From positions 38,259,001 through 38,323,000 of the forward strand of contig NC_091972.1 of NCBI RefSeq assembly GCF_036711975.1: a DNA stretch of 64,000 nt, written 5' to 3'. The notes under the pieces were generated by a model. That model did no database searches. It was not told the DNA's origin and saw only the letters and a program-made list of their open reading frames with translations. Below, one piece after another: positions 11,095 to 20,908 of this stretch. The position numbers and the translations under genes are program-made. The stretch comes from Onthophagus taurus (taxonomy: Eukaryota > Arthropoda > Insecta > Coleoptera > Scarabaeidae). The number at the start of each line of letters is the position of its first letter. The first letter of the stretch is position 1.

Positions 11095-12152
11095 GAAACT
11101 TTCGGGTTTTGCCGTGCGTCTTTTAATAAAAGGTTTGACGTTTCGGATGCCATGTTGCAACCTTCTTCAGAAACTGGTTCGAAGTGACAAGATCAAAAAT
11201 CGGTAACTACATATATATAAGTCGGGAAAAACTAATTAATAATCAGTTAACGCTAATTACAAGCTAATTATTAACTAATTGCGTCGCGTCCGGAGTGAGG
11301 CGGGAAGAGGTCTTCGTGTTCACCACCATCTTCCATGTTCTGTTAAACTCCCAGCCATCCTCTCTGTTGACGTTATTTTTATGTCGGTGGATCTCTATGG
11401 CTTCTCTTGTCAGTCTTTGCTAGTATCTGTTGTCCTTAGCTAGCACCTTTGTTTGTTCGAAGTCTATTCGGTGCCCCTCTGCATGGCAATGTTCCGCAAC
11501 CGCCGACTGCTGGATCTTCTTCAGCCTTACATCCCTCTCATGCTCCTTGATGCGGCACTCGACGTTGCGTCCAGTTTGGCCAACATAAACCTTCCCACAA
11601 CTACGCGATAGTCGATAGACTCCCGCTCCTTTTAATGGAGTTAGTTTGTCCTTGGCTATCGGGAGTGTGTTCCGAATTTGGCTGACCGTGCCGTACCGCA
11701 CTATGATGTCGTTCTTCTTGAGGTGCCTAGCATTCCTTCTTCAAGTTCTCTCCTTCACATAGTCTCGCTGCTCGCTGAAATAATGTACGGATCACGGACC
11801 TCTTCTGTTTGGGATGATGATGTGTACATGCCTGTAAATACCTGTTGGTATGGGTCTTCTTTCGGTATACACCAAGTTCTATATCTCCATTTGTCGTCCT
11901 GGTGACCAACACATCTAGGAAAGGTAGTTTTTGGGCAGTTTCTGTTTCCATGGTGAACTTAATCATAGGATGTGGAGAGTTCAAGTGATCCAAGAACTCT
12001 TGGAGCCGTTTTTGACCATGTTGCCATATCACAAACGTGTCATCCACATATCGGAGCCATAGTTTTGGTTTCCACTGGCTCTTCTTCAAAGCGTCCTCTT
12101 CGAATAATTCCATGTAAAAATTAGCTATAACTGGCGATAGTGGAGATCCCAA
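11095..12152 (-). mobile_element. Penelope-like element, 5'-truncated, frame-broken
   Basis: Reading minus, 12152-11727 encodes the reverse transcriptase core, with GSPLSPVIANFYME then WLRYVDDTFVIW (catalytic YVDD) and LPFLDVLV. A frameshift near 11715 leads to a GIY-YIG endonuclease at 11701-11420, with GVYRLS...VYVGQTGRNVECRIKEHERD. RT followed by GIY-YIG is diagnostic of Penelope-like elements. A second in-frame stop (TAG at 11417-11419) interrupts the tail, which stays readable to about 11320. The RT is cut off at 12152, exactly where an inverted-repeat element begins. A hammerhead-like motif (11133-11174) lies in the 3' UTR. Confidence 0.9.
11133..11174 (-). ncRNA. hammerhead-like ribozyme motif in Penelope-like 3' UTR
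   Basis: Minus strand: GTTT (11174-11171), CTGAAGA (11170-11164), one unpaired A, helix II GGTTGC/GCATCC (five pairs, one T-T mismatch), GAAA (11144-11141), CGT, cleavage base C (11137), then AAAC (11136-11133). GTTT and AAAC pair perfectly as helix I, and the cleavage triplet is GUC. Penelope-like elements are known to carry hammerhead ribozymes. Here the motif sits inside a recognisable one, which supports the other copies in this window. Confidence 0.6.
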
Positions 12153-12845
12153 AGCGAAAAACTCAAACGAAAAACATTATCTCGAAGAAAACTTCTTTAA
12201 AAGGTATGAACACGTTAAAATTTAAAAATAAATAATTACAACAAAAACATTCACAATATAATTCAAAATGTAAAATTAACGTACATCAAAATATATTAAA
12301 AATTTTGTCAAAAACGAAAAACGAAAAGATGTCGACGGTGAGACGAGAACAAAGGAACTGGGGAAAAGACTTGAGCGGGTTTTAAACCTGCATTGAACTA
12401 CCCGGGCAAATAAACTTGTTATGTAATTGTTTTATGATCTCTCAGAGACATGAAAATAGGTTTATTATATAATTGAAGCTGATCATTTAATAATTCGCAG
12501 TTATTGTTATTTTTGTGTTTGTTAATTTCTAAAATTTCGAGCAGATCTAGCCTATAACCTTTTTCACATTTATGTAGAAGTTTTGTATTATTATAGTCTA
12601 TCTTGTGGCCTGTTTCAATGTATTTAAACCGTGTTAAAACGTGTTAACCTTTTAAAGAAGTTTTCTTCGAGATAATGTTTTTCGTTTGAGTTTTTCGCTT
12701 TTCATGTATAAATTGCTTTGAAATTTTAACTGTAAGTTTTTTTGAACTGTTTTATTTTAATGTGTTTTTCGCTTTTGCTAGTTTCGACTGAAGATGAGGG
12801 TGTAACCTCGAAACTAGTCTCGATATATATTTAAATAAAAGCAAG
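12151..12845 (+). repeat. inverted-repeat element with hammerhead-like end (Penelope-related)
   Basis: A 55 bp perfect inverted repeat links 12151-12205 with 12647-12701. The spacer is about 440 bp with no clear frame. The right arm is followed by a hammerhead-like motif (12784-12823) and an AATAAAAGCAAG tail. The architecture matches 44559-45100. Its left edge abuts the truncated Penelope-like RT. Confidence 0.7.
12784..12823 (+). ncRNA. hammerhead-like ribozyme motif
   Basis: TCGA (12784-12787), CTGAAGA (12788-12794), unpaired T, helix II GAGG/CCTC with a 6-base loop, GAAA (12810-12813), CTAGT, cleavage base C (12819), then TCGA (12820-12823), which pairs with the first TCGA. The triplet GUC is the canonical hammerhead cleavage site. 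Confidence 0.55.
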
Positions 12846-12889
12846 TTAAAGAAGTTTCTTCTAGTATATCTTTTTAGTATATTATTTAA

Positions 12890-13370
12890 TATATTCCCAA
12901 CTTGCAACATGGATAAAATTCTTATTTATACATGGGCAAAGAGTAGAAGTGTTGACCACCAGCAAGGTTCCAGAAGAAATGGGAAAGATAAGAAATGGTA
13001 AATCCCCGGGCTTAGATAATACAACTAACGAGCTATTGAAGATGGCGAAAGTTTTGCAACAAACTGAAGAAAATACATCTTCACTCGACACTTGTGTCAA
13101 CATATCACTGACAAAATCCCAATGAGTGAAAAAAGAAAATGAAGATTTTTCTTAAAAAATTGTTAATGTACTTATGGATAGAATAATAGACAAAGTATGT
13201 AAAGTTGTAGTAAAGGATATTCTAGATAAGTGTGGAGTGGTTGAAACGAGTACATATGCAAGGCGCCCCTTTAAGCGGTGCAGGGAGTGTTGGACATCCT
13301 CATCTCAAGATGAAACGAATTTGTAATACAAGCCTAGGACTTTCTTCAAGAAGAAAAGGAAGATTTGATT
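12890..13370 (+). pseudogene. RTE-like non-LTR fragment with large internal deletion
   Basis: The translation near 12950-13030 carries EEMGKIRNGKSPGLDN followed by NELLKMA, the RT motif around 'K.GKSPG.D'. Near 13265-13300 RRPFKRCRECWTSSSQ resembles the 'RPPKRW.D.W' C-terminal end of RTE-like elements. Only about 150 bp separate the two, so most of the RT is missing. Confidence 0.5.
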
Positions 13371-13649
13371 TTAATCTTTGATCTGGTTTGGTTGGACCTT
13401 TATTGCCATTTTTGTTGTTTTTCAGTGTTTGTTTTCACTTGACAGCCAAGAAAATGCCAACCATGAAACTATCTGAAACTATGCAAGATATCTGTTTCTA
13501 AAAGGATGGCTGTCAAGCCTATATTTCTTGTCGTACAACACTTTTATCGATATGACCCGAAGATTTATTATCAGTAACAATTAGAGCGAAGTATTTAATT
13601 TTTAAATTTTAGAGCAAAGACATTCATTTTATACTCTTCGCATAGTGTT
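13371..13649. other. unassigned
   Basis: No coding signal or repeat recognised. Confidence 0.4.
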
Positions 13650-15345
13650 GAATTTTGCATAAATTTGAAATCAAATTGTATCGATTGAAGTTGTCGGCGT
13701 TGCAACTCTAGGTAATTGTCCAAGATAGTTTGGAATTTGAATTTAATTTGTTATTCCTTTCCTTAGTCTGATAAACTATTTTATACACTACAAAATAATA
13801 AAACAGTTATGAAGCTTTTCGTTCTTTTGTTTGCATTTCATTGTTTTACCTCTTAGATTGTATAAAAGTTTTGGCTACACAGGTCACATAGCACATACAA
13901 AGTCACCATAGCATGGTTGACAAGGCTACCTCGTATCATCGTATACTTGTTCTACCGGCTGTTGTAGCTATGGTAAACAGCATGGCTGCACACTGCTTTT
14001 AAAACATGCCTTTGTCCGATAACGCAATTAGTTGGAGAATACAATATATGACGGAGGATATCAAGGGTCAATTGAGTTGCATTTCGATTGCAGTTAGATG
14101 ACGCTAAGGATAAATCCTTCCCTTGTATTATGATTTTTGTAACATATTCTATTAGCATATTTGAGCTTGGACGAATCGCACAATCATTTTGTTTATCTAA
14201 TACACGTCATATTTTGAAATCATCGCCATATAGCACAGTAAATAGGGCTTACTGTGCTTTTTAACATCAAACAGAGCACTGGTTTCAAATAGGAGCGTTG
14301 TCAATCGATGATAACATCGATAACTGACAATAAGAAGTGTTGATCAAAACACTTAATAAATAACCAAAAATTAGAGCAGACGTCTTGCTATAAATTTCTA
14401 ATATAGGTACTATATACGTTTATTTTTTTGTTTTATTTGCATTCATACAAATAGAACTTAGACCACTGTGTTGGAGATCACAAACAAGAGAGCTCGTAAG
14501 TCTTAGATTGGGTTTCTTTACGATTACGTTATGTAGATTTGGAGTTATCTTGGATTTCTATCAAATTTATATCACAATAGATTGAGATACTTGTTATGGT
14601 TTTGCCTTATTTTAGGATTGCATTGCGTTGAGATTGAGTTGTTTCTTTTGAGATTAGATTGATTTCAACTTAAATTCTTTTGTGGTAAAGTTTTTTCGGG
14701 CTTAGGTTACCTTGATTTGAGTTAGATTAAGTTGCTTTAGAGTTGCATTCGTTTATTTAGGGGTTAGTTTTTCAAATTTATTGTTGGTTTGGCTTACTGT
14801 AGGGTTGAATTGGTTTGGTTCAGGTATACGTTACTACGTAGTTGAGTTGCTTTGAACTTTGTTTGTGTTGGGATTAAATTGCTTTGTAGATATGTTGCTT
14901 TGCAGTTAGGTTAGCTTGATTTAAGTTGGATTACTTTGTGGTCATGTGCATTCATTGCAAAAATTAAAAGGGTCGAATTTGGATCGGATGCGATGAGATA
15001 GCAATAAAAATACCCATTTAATCTGCTATGAACGGTTTATGGATGGTTTTGAAGACTTAGAGATATGAGAGTTGTATTTCGTTTGATCACGAGAGCTGTT
15101 CTAAGACGAACTGGGTTTCGATATGAATAAGTCAAAATTGTGAATCCACATCCCAAAATGATGATATTATCATAACACAAAGTGTTTCTGTAAACAGTTT
15201 ATTTTGTGGTCATGTCCAGCTCTGTAATGTTGGAGTACATATTGCGCATAAAAATGAAAAATAAAGATGATGTGCATATTGTACTAAATAATTTAAAGAA
15301 AATAAATGATATTTTGTAATCATTGTATTTATTTGAACAATTACT
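13650..15345 (+). mobile_element. hAT-like transposon, copy 2 (internally deleted)
   Basis: It aligns by eye to both ends of copy 1. 13650-15080 matches 7886-9100, including TTAGATTGTATAAAAGTTTTG, CATAGCATGGTTGAC and the GGTTAG-rich stretch. 15195-15345 matches 10905-11070, including GCGCATAAAAATGAAAAATA. The transposase and nested non-LTR section are absent. Its extra segment near 13690-13840 is not in copy 1. No intact frame; presumably non-autonomous. Confidence 0.6.
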
Positions 15346-16200
15346 CGCTATTTTTATAATCCCTAAGGCCAACTCTTTTGCATCAACTACAAGTTTCCAA
15401 ATTTAAATCTCTCAACGTAACAAATCTGTAGCCACGCGTATAATTTCACCGGTTAGGAGACCGTTTAAAACCATCAGAGCCATTTGAAACGTCTGGAGCT
15501 TAAGCTCATTCATTACTGTCACCAATTAGCGCGTTTTCGACTGTTTCATTGCCTTGGAGTTTCCTTTTCTTTTCCCTTCCCTCGCGTTTCTAGACGGGAA
15601 GATTAGAGGAACAAAAATATACATACATACGTAAAGGACAACTACAGTAAAATCGGTAAACAAAAATACACTACTCTCGAGTCCCACACCGAGTTTAGCG
15701 GATGAGGTTTTAAAGACGTTGCCAGAAAGATTCAAGCGCTACCAGAGAACATTCATCAACGCCTAATTGACCAGGATCTACCGGTGAGACAAAGTGACAC
15801 TAAACGTTGTCTAATTATCGTTGGCAGAACCCCTTTTTACCCCTCTCAACATCCGTTCTCATTTAAATTCCATTAACTATTAAAAATAAGTTTATTTTTA
15901 TAAGAGTCGAAAACATCAAAGTATTCTTGAAAAAATCATAAATCTCGTGATAAATAAAAGATCATCAGCACGCAAAAACATCAAAAGGGGGTGCACACAT
16001 TTGCGCGTTAAACATCTGTCGAGACAACACGGCCAATTATCCCTAATTACCATCTCGGTATCGTTTCCATGCGGTGACCGTAAATTTATTTAAAACATTT
16101 TCGGATTCCGCGGTATATATTTAATTTAGTATAGCGAAGGACCCCGTTTATAACCGAAATTAATGTCTCTCAGAACGCCCCTAATAGGCCCCCGTTCGAC
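15346..16200. other. homeobox gene upstream region
   Basis: GC content rises compared with the flanks. ATTA-core sites (CTAATTAT, CCAATTAT, CTAATTACC near 15810 and 16030-16045), the kind bound by homeodomains, are present. The missing 5' exon of the homeobox gene could lie here, but no exon with a clear donor was found. Confidence 0.4.
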
Positions 16201-16246
16201 TTTAAATAGCGCGCGCTTTTAAAGACGACAACGTTTTCGTCAGTCG
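16201..16246 (+). promoter_or_regulatory. candidate core promoter of homeobox gene
   Basis: TTTAAATA (16201-16208) is followed by the arthropod initiator-like TCAGTC with the A at 16242. TATA-to-initiator spacing is slightly longer than usual. Motif evidence only. Confidence 0.25.
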
Positions 16247-16360
16247 CCAGATAGCGTTTGATTCTTGGAGGTTGCTTTTTGGATCGTTAACCGTTTAAAT
16301 TCTAATTTCGTCGAGACGCAAATTACTTACTTTATTGATTTTATTTTGATTTGGTTCTAG

Positions 16361-16988
16361 ATTCCCAATTTTCCGATTACAAATCGGAGGAAGAAAGGAA
16401 AAAGAGGCCCCGAACCGCTTTTACAGCGGCACAAATAAAAAGTTTAGAAGCGGAATTTGAACGAAATAAATATTTATCTGTCGCTAAAAGGTGTCAGCTT
16501 TCAAAAAGTTTAAAATTAACCGAAACTCAAGTAATAATATACAAAAATTAATTTATTTCATTTAATTTAATCGTTTTTAGATAAAAATTTGGTTTCAAAA
16601 TCGACGAACGAAATGGAAGAGAAAATATACAAACGATATTGAGTTATTAGCCCAACAATATTATTCATCAATGGGAATTTTAGCACCGAGACCAATTTTT
16701 CTTGGGGATAGATTGTGGTAAATTAAAATGATTCTTTGATTTTATTTATTTATTTAATGTTTAAGGTTTTTTAATTATCCGGGTCAAGCAACTTCAGGAA
16801 GCAATCATCAAATTCCTCCGGGAATTTTACCAATGCCAAATACAAACCAAATCTTACCACCGGCAATGCACCATATACATCAGTCAAATTATCCTAATTA
16901 CATGGAATATAGAGAGGGTTCAACAAACGAAACACCACCGATTTTACAATTACAACAAAATTTTGGACGAAGTTTTGAAAATTCTTGA
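16361..16988 (+). CDS. NK-type (lms-like) homeodomain transcription factor, three 3' exons
   Basis: The exons I infer are 16361-16530, 16581-16717 and 16766-16988, with GT..AG introns of 50 and 48 bp. The homeodomain starts at KKRPRTAFTAAQ. It has R5, L16, F20, W48, F49, Q50, N51 and R53, and T54 is typical of NK-like classes. The first intron splits it between Q44 and I45, a position common in ANTP/NK-class genes. The conserved extension just after the homeodomain reads YTNDIELLAQQYYSSMGILA, then RPIFLGDRLWFF. From memory this is closest to insect lateral muscles scarcer (lms), but I would not fix the symbol. The tail is rich in Pro, Gln and Asn and stops at TGA 16986-16988, with AATAAA near 17040. 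No ATG lies in frame at the 5' side and TTCTAG is a good acceptor, so at least one 5' exon is missing. Such proteins are nuclear and bind TAAT-core DNA. Confidence 0.85.
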
Positions 16989-17229
16989 AAACCGATTGTT
17001 ATTTAGGAAATATTTTTATTACATTAATTTATTTATATAAATAAAAATAATTTTTCACTTATTTTTATTGTTTTACACTGATTAGACCATTTTCTTATCA
17101 CACTAGAAGAAATCAAAATCAGTCTACATTATCAAAATATAGCCTGAAGTTGTTATTTGCAAACAGTACTTTTTAAATATATGTTTCAAAAAAAAATCGC
17201 CACGTTGTACATTAATTAGAAGAGGTGAT
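16989..17229. other. 3' flank of homeobox gene
   Basis: Contains AATAAA near 17040; otherwise nothing recognised. Confidence 0.4.
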
Positions 17230-17690
17230 GATAATGAGGGAGCCGACGAATGAATAGCCCAAGATTATAAATTTAGTAATTAGTTTCCATCCACTGACAT
17301 ATCATAGCTCAAGAACAACTTGAGATATAATCACGAAATTAATAGGATCTTAAAACAAATTTAATACAGATTCAAAGTGCCACCAATAATTTCTTACTTT
17401 CCATAAACATAGTTGTTGTTATTTTTAAACTCCAACTAAGCATATTTGATTATTGTAGATTTTAAGAATAGAAATTCAAATACCGTATCTCAAGAATGAA
17501 TTGAGACGTAATGATGAAATACAAAACATTTAAAAAAAGATTAAATGCACCACAGATGATTTCTGATTTTTCGTAAACTTCGTTCTTACGGTTTCTTACA
17601 CTCAACTTAACATGATTGTTTCAGATTTTAGGAACTCCACAGCCCGAAAACTGGTTCGTCGAATATAACTTAGGACCATTTTAATAATTA
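17230..17690. repeat. degenerate ~185 bp tandem repeat
   Basis: TA(G/T)CTCAAGAA.AA.TTGAGA..TAAT.A.GAAAT recurs at about 17297 and 17482, with a more decayed third copy near 17638. CCACC or CACCAC and a TTTC.TAAAC element follow each time. Confidence 0.55.
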
Positions 17691-18279
17691 AAACTGCCAA
17701 TCTAAAAGAAGAACAAGAAAATGTTAAAGGTTTTTATTCTTAGCGAAATAACAGGAAAGTGTGCTGGAAAACAGAAAAAGCGAGGTAAAATATAAAAAAT
17801 TATAAACTGGGACAAGTGCGTACCAAAAGCGCAGTTGCTCCAATACATGGTAATTTATGGGGCTTGTGCTCTCTACGCAATAATAAGAAAGAATAAAAGA
17901 TTAGGTAGAAATGACTGTATTTAATGCAAATAATAACTATTAAAGATTGCACTTACCAAAAATTAGAATTAAAGACCTATTAATAACTAAGATGATGGAT
18001 AAAGTCTTCTCAACAAACTTGCGCCATAACCACAAACTACTATGATTCACTTTATATGGACAAGCAAATACCAAGTGAGTGATACATTTTGTGCTCAAAA
18101 CTTTTCAATTCAACCTGCGAGTAGTACAGAACAATTAAACTAGATGTCCTTGGATGTACTTGTATACTTATAACAAACATTTTATTGACTTGAAATAGAC
18201 TTGCCCGGAATCGACCAATAACGATCAATATATCGAAGCTCATTACCAAATTTTTTTGCGAGCAAGTAAAACAATCAGA
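17691..18279. other. no gene seen
   Basis: AT-rich. Short frames show no family resemblance. Confidence 0.4.
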
Positions 18280-18950
18280 GGTTTAAAAGCCGATTTTTTT
18301 TAAGCATTTGAAACGACAACATACGTTTGATTATGAAACATTCCTAAAAAAAATGAAAAAGTCGAAAAAAGAAAAATATCCAGCAGTACTAAACCATCCA
18401 AATCCACAAAATTAGTTGAATGTTCAAAATGATCAAAATTTACCAGTCAAAAGCAGTTTGATAGCAGAATACTACTTCATAATAATTTCCAGTAATTTTC
18501 CAGTCTTGAGAAGAAAAATCGCTATAAAAAGGTAGGACGACCTTTTTATTGATCATATGAATGACACCAAATAAACAATTCGGATCAAAATTTTGTATGT
18601 ACTATGGCAGATATTTGGTCAAAGAAGCTTTTTGGGCACAACATGTCACTGAATCAATCCAGATTACTCCAGAACGTCAGTGGCTTTATCCTCTGAACGC
18701 TTAAAGGCCAACATGATCGTAAAAATATTGCATTTAAGTTGAAAACTGTACAAGTATTTTATTAATTCCGAAAAAATTGTTACCACCATAACTGATAATG
18801 CATCAAATTTTATAAAAGCGTTTAAAATCTTTAGCATTAATGAAGTGGAAGAAGGAAATGAAGAGACTCCTAATTTTGGAGAGGACGCAGAAGATATCCC
18901 GGGTCCAGAAGTCCCTTCTACTTTTGGTCTACTTGAACAAGATCCATAAC
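18280..18950 (+). pseudogene. BED-type hAT transposase remnant
   Basis: Near 18305 the translation HLKRQHTFDYETFLKKMK resembles the region after a BED zinc finger. At 18780-18950 TTITDNASNFIKAFKIF is the TDN-x-S-N-F motif of the hAT catalytic core (first acidic residue). It is followed by an acidic linker and a stop at 18947-18949. Frames are broken between the two, so this is a decayed transposase of a different hAT lineage from the copies at 7886 and 51853. Confidence 0.7.
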
Positions 18951-19199
18951 AATAATTCTGATATACCTAATATTGTCACAACATGAACGTTGCACCAATC
19001 ATTCAATTAATTTAATTGTAACTACAGACATAAATAATGTTATTGAACGTAACGTTAGCCTTCGCAATAGACATATGCATAGTATAGCAAACTTTAAAGA
19101 ATTGTAGAAAAAAGCAAATCGCCCGAAGACTGCGGGAAACTAGGTGGAATTCCCTATACAGGCTGTTTCGGTGACTCGGAGAACAAATTTAACCACATA

Positions 19200-19378
19200 T
19201 AGTCCGTCCGTCGAAAGAAGTCCACTGCGTCATTAATTTATAGGGTTTAATAGACTTGTATAATATATTGTTTTCTTTGTTTAATACACGTAAAAAAAAG
19301 AGACGCAAAAAGTTAATACAAGTCTATTATAACCCCATAAATTAATGACGCAGTGGACTTCTTTCGACGGACGGACTA
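19200..19378. mobile_element. hairpin MITE, 179 bp, TA target duplication
   Basis: Inverted arms 19200-19260 and 19317-19378 (about 61 bp) begin TAGTCCGTCCGTCGAAAGAA and are nearly perfect. Differences are confined to the TAGGGTTT / TGGGGTTAT zone. The 56 bp centre is AT-rich and non-coding. TA lies on both sides (19198-19199 and 19379-19380), as expected for Tc1/mariner-type (or PIF-type) non-autonomous elements. Confidence 0.8.
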
Positions 19379-19779
19379 TATACTAGAGTGAAAATGATGA
19401 CGATTCATGTAAAAAAAAATTAATAAAAGTCTTAAAATTTCAAAGATATCTTAAACACTATTTACAGTAAAGCGCTGAAATTTAATACAGTATAAATCAA
19501 TGTCGTGTAAAATTGTTAGGCAATTTATGAGTTGGATCGGTCCGCGAGAACAATGCTATACCGGCTGTTCCCAAAGTTTGTTTGCTCAGAACTTTTTTAT
19601 TCTTTCATAACCCTACATTTACTTTTGCAGTTTCTAATAGTATTCAATAACAGTAAAAAGAAAAAATAAATAAATACTCTGAACTTAAAGACGACCCCCA
19701 AATCCGGCTTGCCTAATGATTTTACGTGATGTTAGTTTACGCTGTACGAAATTTCAACGCTTTACCATAAATAGTGTTT

Positions 19780-20280
19780 CCTCTACTTCCGGTCCACTGG
19801 AAGTAGACCATAACTTCGCTATTTTAAATGGAATGCTATAGTTTTTATTACACAGTTTAATTGTACGTAAAAAAATAGGTTGACTTTGATAAAAGTTATT
19901 GGTACCTAGCATTTTTCGTTTTCGAGTTATTTTGGTTTTAAACTTTTTTGGTAAATTTCAACATGCTCTTTAAAACTCCATATCTCAGCCAAACTTCATT
20001 CAAAAAAGATCTACTTTGGCACGATTACTCTTCAGATGTTGTCAAATATATTGTCATTTGTTGTATCGGAGTATCTTATACAGGTTGGTCAAAAATTGAA
20101 TTACCTATATTTTTTTAGCCTATCAGAAAGAGAATTATGTATAAACATTCCCATACCTATTTATTGTAGTTTGCCTCATATTGCGAAATTTATTAAAACA
20201 TGCACGAAATGCAGGTTTTTTTTATTAGAAAGCTATGAAATTTTGGTCCGTTTGTATTATTGTTACCATTAGTTACATTT
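19780..20280 (+). repeat. dispersed repeat, plus-oriented copy of 27480-28040
   Basis: Shares long runs with the reverse complement of 27480-28040, for example TTTTAAATGGAATGCTATAG, TTGATAAAAGTTATTGGTACC and TTGTATCGGAGTATCTTATA. The two copies face each other across Bel-Pao copy A. Confidence 0.75.
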
Positions 20281-20458
20281 GACGACGGGTGTAAGTTATT
20301 GAACATCATGGTAAATTATTCCAACGCCGATATTTTAAATTTATTTTGTGTTGATGGCGAATGTAATAAACTTTCAGACAAGACGTGTCGAACACTTAAT
20401 GAGAGATGCCTAAGAAACCTAACGCCTATCACAAGGAAAAATTTCAAAAAATTGATAT
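20281..20458 (+). pseudogene. mariner/Tc1-like transposase N-terminal remnant
   Basis: The frame carries YSNADILNLFCVDGECNKLS, resembling the opening helix-turn-helix of insect transposases (YTN.E..DM...YGE...N). A second, more broken copy lies at 27130-27300 (CTTAATGAGAGATGC, ATCACAAGGAAAAATTTCAA). Bel-Pao copy A is inserted exactly at its end (20458/20459). Confidence 0.45.
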
Positions 20459-20757
20459 TGTTAACGCGCGGTAAAAAAAACCGGGTACAAAAATTTAAAT
20501 AGGTGCTGAGTGAAGTATTTAATAAAGAAAAAGAATTTATATAAATAATAATTGTAATCTAATTGACGAAAGAATGATGTATAAAATAAATAATATAGAG
20601 CTTACGTGAAATAATTATTGTAGTGGAGGTAAGAGATGTGCTCGCAACCACCGTTCGATCGAAAGAGAGCGATAAAAATCTCTTCGCTGAGATTTATCAT
20701 TACGGCGCATACAAATTCGCGCAGTGACAAATATATAGTTTAAGGGTGGCGCGAACA
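20459..20757 (-). repeat. 3' LTR of Bel-Pao copy A
   Basis: 299 bp, matching 26652-26950 by eye. Carries ACAAATTCGCG (three A), while both LTRs of copy B have ACAATTCGCG. Confidence 0.95.
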
Positions 20758-20908
20758 TTCCACCCACCAACAAAAAGGTAAGTGAACTTTTTTTACAAAC
20801 ATGAAATAATTAATAATTAAAAATTACATAGTTAGGCAATGCCAAAAAATAACAATGAAAATAATAAAAAAATAATAAAATAAACAAACAAAGAAAGAAT
20901 TAACAATT

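Noticed and set aside
12882-13103. 73-codon minus frame
   Set aside because: Shadow of the plus-strand RTE-like fragment with the GKSPG motif.
15526-15735. 69-codon minus frame upstream of the homeobox gene
   Set aside because: No domain and no conserved features.
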